56,374 nucleotides of DNA from positions 1-56,374 of the forward strand of contig JAGBBW010000073.1 in the NCBI GenBank assembly GCA_017938285.1, written 5' to 3'. Below the pieces are notes generated by a model. The model was not told the origin of the DNA, searched no databases, and saw only the letters and a list, made by a program, of their open reading frames with translations. The DNA is from Lachnospiraceae bacterium. GTDB taxonomy: Bacteria > Bacillota > Clostridia > Lachnospirales > Lachnospiraceae. Position numbers and translations under genes: made by a program. Below, in pieces: positions 36,302 to 43,879 of this stretch. Within the stretch, counting starts at the first letter, position 1. Each line of letters begins with the position of its first letter.

Positions 36302-37240
36302 CTACCTTTCATCATAATAGAAGACTTTCCGTGAAATCAGTCCACCTACAATCAGGACAATCACTCCAATAGCCAGGAAGTAAATCCATGCCATGGCTGA
36401 ACCATAGCCATACTTGACATCAGAGAAAATTGTTGTTTTAATGGCACTCATCATCTCATTCGTTTCATTTGTAAACGTATCAATAATAGTATAAATACTG
36501 TTCACAAGAATCAGTGGACTAATCATTGGAAAGGTAATCTTCCAGAAGTTTTCCCAGCCGGTAGCACCTTCCATATTCGATGCCTCATACAAAGATGAAG
36601 AAATGGACTGCAGTCCGGCAAGGAAAATCAAAATCTGTACACCGGAAGCAATGATAATATCATAAATACCATTTACGGCATTGGACAAAAATCCAATCAC
36701 ACCAGCCGGGAGATTTGTATATTCCCTTAAAAATCTTGCCATGTTCAAAAAAGAAGCAATCTCATCGGAGTTCATTTCCGCTTCACTGGCAGCCTGTACC
36801 AGGAGGTCTGACGATTCCAGTCCCAGTACAATCCCAGAAGTCAGAATTACCGGAAAGAAGAAAATACTTCTTGCTATTGCTCTTCCGGCAAACTTCTGGT
36901 TCAGCAGATTTGCCGCAAAAAAACTGAAAATGATAATCAGCGGAACATTAATACACATGTTTTTAATGGCCTCCAGCAGCATCTGGTTAAATTCTGGATC
37001 AATCGTAAAGGCCCGGATATAATGCTCCAGTCCTCCCTTTGCCGCCGGAGTCAATACGTAACCATCCGCCGTCACTTCCATATTGTGGAGACTGAATGAC
37101 ACCGACTCAATTACCATTGGAAGGAAAAAGCAGAAGAATCCAATCAGGGCAGGAAGCGCAAACAGATAACCGGCAATGGCTTCTTTCCCACGAAGCGTCA
37201 GTTTTATTTTCCCATTTCTTTTTTTCAACAGCTTCTCCAT
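36302..37240 (-). CDS. Carbohydrate ABC transporter permease (MalF/CUT1 type)
   Basis: A 312-residue permease. Its ATG at 37240 overlaps the stop of the DUF5696 gene (TAATG), so translation is coupled; a longer open stretch to 37339 inside that gene is not used. Membrane helices begin at AIAGYLFALPALIGFFCFFL. The EAA-type loop is SLYEASNMEGATGWENFWKI. It forms the heterodimer of the second importer with the permease at 35326-36291. Confidence 0.93.
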   Translation of the reverse strand: MEKLLKKRNGKIKLTLRGKEAIAGYLFALPALIGFFCFFLPMVIESVSFSLHNMEVTADGYVLTPAAKGGLEHYIRAFTIDPEFNQMLLEAIKNMCINVPLIIIFSFFAANLLNQKFAGRAIARSIFFFPVILTSGIVLGLESSDLLVQAASEAEMNSDEIASFLNMARFLREYTNLPAGVIGFLSNAVNGIYDIIIASGVQILIFLAGLQSISSSLYEASNMEGATGWENFWKITFPMISPLILVNSIYTIIDTFTNETNEMMSAIKTTIFSDVKYGYGSAMAWIYFLAIGVIVLIVGGLISRKVFYYDER

Positions 37241-39867
37241 TACTGCGCCCCCTTCCCAATTAATGCAAAATCTTCTGCGTCCACGGTAACACCGGAAACC
37301 TCCACTGGTTTCTTCGTGTAATTCACAACTACCGTACATCCATTTTCGTAAGTTACCTGGTATACATTCTCTGCAACTTTCGTATGCTCTGTAATCCTGC
37401 TGTTAGCAGATGCCTTATAAATTTCATTGACTCTTGCCCAGTCATTCACTGCCTGATTCAGCCATACGGTATAATTTACAGAATAAAAATCATCATAATC
37501 CGTATCCTTCAATATAGAATTCTCTTCGTAAATCCAGCAGAAATACACACCTGCACCAGACTCTACGCTCTTTAACAATTGGGTACGATAATCATCACTC
37601 ATATTCCAGGCTTCTCCGGCATATTCCACGTAGCCTTTCAGAACCATAGAGTAGAACGGAATCTCTTCGTCAATCATCCGCAAATGATTGGAATCCATCG
37701 GCACATGCACTACATCTGTTACATACGGAAGCACATAAGCATTGGCATTTTCTGCAAGTACACCACCATTCAGTTCTGTTTTCAGAAGAGCTGCTGCCGC
37801 TGCATTTCTAACTGCTGCCAGTTGTCTGTCGGTATACGTTTCTCCATTATAATCCGAATACAGATTACTGGAGAGACTACCCAGACCAATAGCAGAAACA
37901 CCTGCCTTCTTTAAGTACTCCGCCGTCTGCTCTGCAATGCTTTCCGCATAAAACGGACTAATCATTTTTATGTCTTTTTCTTTCATGTAACCATTAGCTG
38001 TCAGATACTCACCGGATTTAATAATACTTCTGTCAAAGTATCTTGGCGCATGGCTCTGTGCAGAATAACCATCCTGCATGGCATCCTGGTATACATACTG
38101 AAATTCTGCTGTCGGGTATACCGTTATGCCACTGTTTTTCATCCGTTCTGTATATTCTTCCAGATCCATACCACCCTTTGCTACCTTCCTTTCTTCCGAA
38201 GGTTTTGCCATAGCAGACCCTTCCAGACCACCATCTGCCCAGCCGGAATAGAGAACCTTAATATTTTCTACCCCTCTGTCAATCAGCAGTTCTGTAATTT
38301 CTGCCGCCTGAGTATAGGTAGTCAGAGGCACAACAGCACTGTACTTAATACCCATCAGTGATTCCAGTTTGTCAATAGCACCAATATATTCCACATAAAA
38401 TGGTGCCTCTGTCGGAAGCTCTTTCTTTACCAGTTTTCCTTCCTTTTCCAGATACTGCTGGTAACAGGAGGCCATACCGGAATAGTCTGCTTCTTCTCCG
38501 CAGAGAAAGAAATAACGCAATGTATAATTTTCTGTAAACTCCGGTCGGGAATACATATAAAAGCTGTTGGCACCTACAATATCACCAAGAGAAATTGCTC
38601 CACAGGTCAGATAAGAAAATCCGGCATAAACATGATTATACGAAGTTGTTCTTCCAGATACATCCGCAGAAATATCCGCATAGGCATCACCCTGCTCAAT
38701 CACTGCCATCCATGCTGTTTCATCCGCCTTTAATCCAAACACCGGCATCTTGACCGACAGGGAATCTTCCATATCACCCTTCCATTGGTTCATGGAGGTC
38801 AGTGTCCTATCCTGTCCGTATACTTTAGAATTATAGCTGGATACTGTGTTTTTCCCATTGTTCAGATAAATCAATGCTCCACTTCCGTCCGGCACAAACA
38901 GGTAACCCTCCTGCTCTGTATTTGCCGCCCCGAAATACGGAAGCAGTTCCACATCCACCAGATAAAAACCATCCGTGTTGTAGGTAATTGTAGCCGGGTC
39001 AATCTCTGCTACAAAATTGTCATCCTCCAGACGATACTCCAGGGTAATCTGGAACCATGGCTTATTAGAGGAAGTTTCTCCGCAGTTTTCTTCCATATCT
39101 GCTACCATCTCTTCTGCTGTATATCCCGCCGCAGTAAAGTATTCCATCATTTCTTCCCTAAGGTAATCCTTGGTTCCTGACTTCAGAATATACAGGTTGT
39201 GCAATTCCAGTCCCGGATACAGTTCCAACTGCTCTTTTAATTCAGAATCACTCATTTGTTCCTTATCCAGATACGTATAATTTCTTTTGATTTTTTTCTG
39301 GATTTTTTCTTCCATCTGTCCAACATAACTTAAAAACCGCTCTTCACTGATTGCAGTCGGAATGACAATTTTTGTTGCTGTTTCACCCAGTGTATATACT
39401 ATTCTGACACCGGATGGCGTATACTCAAAAGCAAACTGTCCTTCTGCCACCGAATCTGTATAACTGTCCATTTCCAGAAGCTGCACATATTCGTTATAAT
39501 AACTGATATTAAACTGTGCCATCATTTTCTTCTGATAATAAGTGGAAGCAAAGGTATCCTCTTCTGCCTCCGGAGGATTGGTATAATATATGGTTCCATC
39601 CTCTTTGTGATAAATTGCTGCCGCTGCATCTTTTTCCCGGAAAAACAGTGCCAGACTGTCATTTTCTGCTGCCAGTGTCATTTCCAGTTCTTTGGCCATT
39701 GTTTCACATTCTTTTGAAAAATCATCCGGGATATCGCAGCTGGTTTCCGGCTTTTCTCCTGTTGTTTTGCTTCCGGTCAGCGGACTGCCATTCAGAAGAA
39801 GTATCCCTACCAGCAAAAGAATGCAGATAACAGGGCTAATCATTATTAACATTTTCCTCTTAGTCAT
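37240..39867 (-). CDS. DUF5696-type membrane-anchored extracellular protein
   Basis: An 875-residue protein (from ATG 39867, preceded by AGAGGG) of the family I know as DUF5696; function unestablished. One N-terminal membrane helix (about 5-25, MLIMISPVICILLLVGILLL) is followed by an all-extracellular body. The first half is beta-rich (about 60-440). The second half (about 480-800) has alternating strand-helix segments resembling a (beta/alpha)8 glycosidase barrel (VENIKVLYSGWADGG; GITVYPTAEFQYVYQDAM; AGVSAIGLGSLSSNLYSDYN), ending in a small beta domain. Conserved-looking acidic residues sit at strand ends, but I cannot name a catalytic pair. It lies between the two importers with YIP1 and NHL partners. 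Glycan binding or processing at the membrane is my inference. Confidence 0.72.
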   Translation of the reverse strand: MTKRKMLIMISPVICILLLVGILLLNGSPLTGSKTTGEKPETSCDIPDDFSKECETMAKELEMTLAAENDSLALFFREKDAAAAIYHKEDGTIYYTNPPEAEEDTFASTYYQKKMMAQFNISYYNEYVQLLEMDSYTDSVAEGQFAFEYTPSGVRIVYTLGETATKIVIPTAISEERFLSYVGQMEEKIQKKIKRNYTYLDKEQMSDSELKEQLELYPGLELHNLYILKSGTKDYLREEMMEYFTAAGYTAEEMVADMEENCGETSSNKPWFQITLEYRLEDDNFVAEIDPATITYNTDGFYLVDVELLPYFGAANTEQEGYLFVPDGSGALIYLNNGKNTVSSYNSKVYGQDRTLTSMNQWKGDMEDSLSVKMPVFGLKADETAWMAVIEQGDAYADISADVSGRTTSYNHVYAGFSYLTCGAISLGDIVGANSFYMYSRPEFTENYTLRYFFLCGEEADYSGMASCYQQYLEKEGKLVKKELPTEAPFYVEYIGAIDKLESLMGIKYSAVVPLTTYTQAAEITELLIDRGVENIKVLYSGWADGGLEGSAMAKPSEERKVAKGGMDLEEYTERMKNSGITVYPTAEFQYVYQDAMQDGYSAQSHAPRYFDRSIIKSGEYLTANGYMKEKDIKMISPFYAESIAEQTAEYLKKAGVSAIGLGSLSSNLYSDYNGETYTDRQLAAVRNAAAAALLKTELNGGVLAENANAYVLPYVTDVVHVPMDSNHLRMIDEEIPFYSMVLKGYVEYAGEAWNMSDDYRTQLLKSVESGAGVYFCWIYEENSILKDTDYDDFYSVNYTVWLNQAVNDWARVNEIYKASANSRITEHTKVAENVYQVTYENGCTVVVNYTKKPVEVSGVTVDAEDFALIGKGAQ

Positions 39868-39908
39868 ATTCCCTCTCATTCTGCCGCTTTCGCGGCTCAC
39901 CAGCTCTG

Positions 39909-40529
39909 CTAACGAAACCGGATTTCTTCATAAATAGTTGAAACAAAGGTCATCATCTGCTGGATTACATTAAAAAACAATAATCCGATAAACATGATAA
40001 TTCCCATACCGACAATCGTACAAATGCAGGTCAGCAGTGTTTTCTTTACCGAATACTGATGTGTAATCATGGTTCCAAGTATCAGAAGAGCTCCTGCCCA
40101 CAGATAACTGACAACACCTATCACATCGTAAAAACTGCCTTCTCCACTGGTCAGCATATAGCTGATAAGAATCATTGGAAGACGAAGCAGAATAACCGGA
40201 AACAAAGCATATCCTGTCGCAATCGCGATATCCTTTAATTTCCCTTCTCCATCCATCAGGGATGTCAGGCACCAGTTTGCCACACACCAGAGCACATACA
40301 ACAAAAGGACGGTAATAACATCCACCATAACATTGATACGGTCCAGACGATACGGATTAAATAAGAATGCCGTCTTCTGCTTTTCCAGAGTCAGTGTAAT
40401 AATGGTCAGCGCCACAAAAGTCAGTGCAGCAGCAAGACTTCCTCTCTGTTCTCTCTTTAAATCCCAGAATCCATCAAATGGATGAAAGATAACATGAAAC
40501 GCATATTTTATTGTTTTTCCATAACGCAT
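39909..40529 (-). CDS. YIP1-family multi-pass membrane protein
   Basis: A 206-residue integral membrane protein with about five hydrophobic helices (AAALTFVALTIITLTL; VLLLYVLWCVANWCL; GYALFPVILLRLPMILISYM; YLWAGALLILGTMIT; GMGIIMFIGLLFFNVIQQM) and the N-terminal AFHVIFHPFDGFWDLKRE typical of bacterial YIP1-domain proteins. Its start overlaps the NHL gene by 22 bases, so the two are translationally coupled. Role unknown; it may anchor or assemble the NHL and DUF5696 proteins next to the permeases. Confidence 0.8.
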   Translation of the reverse strand: MRYGKTIKYAFHVIFHPFDGFWDLKREQRGSLAAALTFVALTIITLTLEKQKTAFLFNPYRLDRINVMVDVITVLLLYVLWCVANWCLTSLMDGEGKLKDIAIATGYALFPVILLRLPMILISYMLTSGEGSFYDVIGVVSYLWAGALLILGTMITHQYSVKKTLLTCICTIVGMGIIMFIGLLFFNVIQQMMTFVSTIYEEIRFR

Positions 40530-42016
40530 CTGACTTCACCTGCCCATCTTCGAAATTTCTTTACTCCAATTACAGTACCTGTTACCAGAATAATTACACC
40601 TACCAGCCCCATTGCCTTGGAGAAATAATCCTGCATGATTTCTTTCCGGTAGTAATAAAATGCAGTGGAATAATACTTTTTGCTGTTTCCAAGTTCAAAA
40701 TACTCCATGGCTTTTTTGTAACTGCCTTCCTTCAGAAACGTCTTTCCAAGACCAATGTAGGCAAGTTCGCAGTTACTGTTCTGCTTCAATACTTCCTGCC
40801 ACTCTTCATATGCTCCCTGGGAATCTCCCCGGTTGTTCTTTTCCATTGCGCCCAAAAAATGGCTGCCGTATTCCGTAATTTCAAACTGCATAATTTCCCC
40901 AAGCTGGGAATCCAGTACATAAATGATGCTGGCATCCCGGTTTGTTCCTATGGCTGCCGGAAGTCTCATGGTTCCTTCCCGGTTTCCTTTATCACCAAAG
41001 ATAAACAAGGAATTACCATCATAATCATAGGCAAATACCTTTCCTCCTGCAGAATCCAGAATGAAGTAGCAGCCATATCCGGTTGCGCATACATCCCGGA
41101 ACACAGACCACTCTGCATCCTCTGAGGAATTGTATAAATCACCGATAATATTGTAATTGCCCAGTCTTCTTAAAATATCTGTTCCTGTCGGATTCAGACG
41201 CCGGATTGCGTCTGCACCGGAAAGATACCCTTCTTCATCCAGATTACTGATCGTGGCGTAAATAAACCCTTCCTTATCCAGAAACAGATTGCTGTATTCT
41301 GTAGGAACAATGGTTTCCATCCTCTTTTTCTGCTCTTCTGTTGAGAAGTAATTTTTCCAGATATACTCCAGTGGATTTACGGATACCTCAGCAGCACCCA
41401 TAAAACCCTGGAACACACCCTCTTTGCTGAACTCCAACAGACCCATATTGATACCATACGCTGTAACATAGATACGGCCTGCTTTATCTACCACCAGTTT
41501 GACCGGTGTGTACATCTGGTTGCTGTCAATCAGGTCTGTCACCGGACGTCCAATACTTCTTAAAAACGCTCCTTCTGCGTCATATTCTACAATCCTGCCA
41601 TTTCCGGAGTCCGCAACATAAAGATGCCCTTCCTCTGTAACAAAAATTCCCTGAGGCTTTGATAGCCGGTCTTCCTCTCCACCGGCCGTATTCCACTCCA
41701 TCAGAACCTTACCGGTCAAAGACAGCTTCAGTACACGGGAGTTTCCTGTATCTGCCACATAAACTGCCTCTTCTGTCAGAAACATATCCTCCGGATAATT
41801 CAGTTTTGTCTGAAAATCATCTGCGGAAAGAGACCCTGTGTACAAATAGGCATGTGGCTGTATCACATCCTCTGTCCAGTAATTATAACTGTAGGTATCG
41901 TATGGCATATCCGCATATACCGTCTGTGCCGCCGGTGCACTTCCGACTGTCAGAACCATTGTCAGCATAGCGAGAGCTGCCATACGTTTTGCTGTACAGA
42001 ATATTCTTTTCTTCAT
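40508..42016 (-). CDS. NHL-repeat beta-propeller membrane protein with TPR segment
   Basis: A 502-residue exported protein. The signal peptide ends near APAAQTVYA (about residue 35). An NHL-type propeller fills about 50-390, with repeats such as LTEEAVYVADTGNSRVLKLS and VTEEGHLYVADSGNGRIVEY. A TPR-like stretch follows (AYEEWQEVLKQNSNCELAYIGLGKTFLKEGSYKKAMEYF), then a C-terminal membrane helix (AMGLVGVIILVTGTVIGVKK) with a short cytoplasmic tail. The propeller and TPR therefore face outside. It lies between the first permease pair and yip1. A scaffold for surface glycan handling is plausible but inferred. Confidence 0.85.
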   Translation of the reverse strand: MKKRIFCTAKRMAALAMLTMVLTVGSAPAAQTVYADMPYDTYSYNYWTEDVIQPHAYLYTGSLSADDFQTKLNYPEDMFLTEEAVYVADTGNSRVLKLSLTGKVLMEWNTAGGEEDRLSKPQGIFVTEEGHLYVADSGNGRIVEYDAEGAFLRSIGRPVTDLIDSNQMYTPVKLVVDKAGRIYVTAYGINMGLLEFSKEGVFQGFMGAAEVSVNPLEYIWKNYFSTEEQKKRMETIVPTEYSNLFLDKEGFIYATISNLDEEGYLSGADAIRRLNPTGTDILRRLGNYNIIGDLYNSSEDAEWSVFRDVCATGYGCYFILDSAGGKVFAYDYDGNSLFIFGDKGNREGTMRLPAAIGTNRDASIIYVLDSQLGEIMQFEITEYGSHFLGAMEKNNRGDSQGAYEEWQEVLKQNSNCELAYIGLGKTFLKEGSYKKAMEYFELGNSKKYYSTAFYYYRKEIMQDYFSKAMGLVGVIILVTGTVIGVKKFRRWAGEVRCVMEKQ

Positions 42017-42027
42017 TGCAGTTCCCC

Positions 42028-42900
42028 CTATTCCTTAATACCTGATGATGCCATTGTTTCAATGATGTTGCTCTGGCTAATAATAAATATCACTATAGGA
42101 ACAATCATCATAATCACTGTTACTGCTGCCGTAGCACCTGCACGGGCAATACCACCAGCAGAAATCTGTGACAACGCATACGGTAATGTTTTTAATTCTT
42201 CACTGTAAATATAATTTGCTCCCTGCATATTCCATAAATCCTGGAAACAGAAAATAATCAGTGTCAGCCAGGCTGGTTTTACCTGCGGCATCGCAATCTT
42301 CCAGAATACTGCAAACTCCCTGGAACCATCAATTCTGGCTGCTTCCAGAAGGGTATCCGGAATCTGCTCCATAAACTGTTTCATCAGAAACAGTCCCAGC
42401 GGTTTTGCCAGTGCAGGTACTATCAGTGCAAGGTAATTATCCAGCCATCCAAGCTTTGTCATAATTAAATAGTTCGGAATGGCCGTTACATGCCCGGAAA
42501 ACATCAATGCTGTTACAATAACTCCGAACACCAGATTTCTTCCAGGGAACTTATGCTTTGCCAGTGCATACGCACACAGACTGGCAATCACCAGATGTCC
42601 CGCAGTACCAAACACTGTAATAAAGACGGTATTGAAAATATATCTGGAAAACGTAACCCAGGACTGACCCATCAATACAAACACATCATGAAAATTATCC
42701 AACGATGGGTCTCTTACAAAAAATCTTGGTGGGAATACGAACAGTTCTTCTGTCGGCTTCAATGCATTACTGAATGACAGAATCAGCGGCAACGCCGTAA
42801 ATGTACCCATAATCAATAAGATAACTATACTGGCGATATCTCCACCTTTGGAATGATTTGGCTTTACTCTTTTTTTATGTTTTTTCTTCCACAATGCCAT
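42028..42900 (-). CDS. Carbohydrate ABC transporter permease (MalG/CUT1 type), first importer
   Basis: A 290-residue permease with six predicted helices. The EAA loop is LLEAARIDGSREFAVFWKIAMP (about 180-202). ATG at 42900 is chosen: it lies two bases after the stop of the upstream permease, with AGGTAGGA ahead of it. It forms the first importer with 42903-43871 and the large binding protein 43880-46771. Confidence 0.93.
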   Translation of the reverse strand: MALWKKKHKKRVKPNHSKGGDIASIVILLIMGTFTALPLILSFSNALKPTEELFVFPPRFFVRDPSLDNFHDVFVLMGQSWVTFSRYIFNTVFITVFGTAGHLVIASLCAYALAKHKFPGRNLVFGVIVTALMFSGHVTAIPNYLIMTKLGWLDNYLALIVPALAKPLGLFLMKQFMEQIPDTLLEAARIDGSREFAVFWKIAMPQVKPAWLTLIIFCFQDLWNMQGANYIYSEELKTLPYALSQISAGGIARAGATAAVTVIMMIVPIVIFIISQSNIIETMASSGIKE

Positions 42901-42902
42901 AC

Positions 42903-43871
42903 TCAATTTCCTACCTTTCTCAGCAGAAATTGAACTGCTTTATTACAAAGAATCATGACTGCGAAAAGCAGTGTTGCAATCGCTGACGCATATCCCATTT
43001 CAAACCGGATTGTACCATAGTCAATCAGATGGGATACTACGGTATGTGCTGCATAATCCACACTTGGAAAACCTGCCAGTGCTGCTAACTGGTCGTGTAT
43101 TCCAAAAGAGGAGGTAATCGTCATTACCGCACCAAATAAAAGCTGCGGTTTCATGGAAGGAAGCGTAATATACCACAGTTCCTGAAAACGATTCGTTACA
43201 CCATCCACATAACCTGCCTCATACAAGGCACGGTCTACATTCTGCAGACCGGCGATAAATGAAAGGAAACCGGTACCCATACTCATCCAGAGTACGACAA
43301 TAATCAGAATTGGTGCTATATAAGTTCCATCCTCAAACCATAAAATCGGTTCATACAAAAAACCAAGTTTCATCAGCCAGCCATTTGCCAGACCATAAGA
43401 GTCACTGGAAAAGATAAACTTCCAGATAACATAAGCCTGACCGGAAATGGTTGGTGCGTAGAAAATCAGTGTCATAACTGCTCTTACCTTAGGCTTTAAA
43501 TCATTAATCATCCATGCGATAAATAATGCAAGGAAATACCCTACCGGACCAGTAATGACAGCAAACAGGAATGTATTCTTTACAGCAGTAAGGAACACTT
43601 CATCCGCAAAAAACAGATTGATGTAATTCTGCCAGCCCACAAATCTCGGTGTTTCCAACACATTAAAGTAAGTAAAACTCAGGCAAATGGAGGAAATTAC
43701 CGGCACCAGATAAAACACAATAAACAAAATACAGAATGGTGCGATAAAAAGATAGGACACTTTATGATTGGCCATCTCTTTCCCCAGCCTTTTCAGTTTT
43801 CTCCCAAGGTAGCGGAACATTAACGGCAGAAAAGGTTCTTTTTTTACAGACTTTTTTTGAATTTCGTTCAT
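42903..43871 (-). CDS. Carbohydrate ABC transporter permease (MalF/CUT1 type), first importer
   Basis: A 322-residue permease. Helices include YLFIAPFCILFIVFYLVPVI near residue 40. The EAA-type loop is ALYEAGYVDGVTNRFQELWY. AGGAGGGAGC lies directly before the ATG. It follows the large binding protein by eight bases. As with the other pair, no ATPase gene is present. Confidence 0.93.
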   Translation of the reverse strand: MNEIQKKSVKKEPFLPLMFRYLGRKLKRLGKEMANHKVSYLFIAPFCILFIVFYLVPVISSICLSFTYFNVLETPRFVGWQNYINLFFADEVFLTAVKNTFLFAVITGPVGYFLALFIAWMINDLKPKVRAVMTLIFYAPTISGQAYVIWKFIFSSDSYGLANGWLMKLGFLYEPILWFEDGTYIAPILIIVVLWMSMGTGFLSFIAGLQNVDRALYEAGYVDGVTNRFQELWYITLPSMKPQLLFGAVMTITSSFGIHDQLAALAGFPSVDYAAHTVVSHLIDYGTIRFEMGYASAIATLLFAVMILCNKAVQFLLRKVGN

Positions 43872-43879
43872 GCTCCCTC

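Noticed and set aside
37241-37339. N-terminal extension of the permease into the DUF5696 gene
   Set aside because: The extension is not membrane-like; ATG 37240 in TAATG with a G-rich ribosome site is the standard coupled start.
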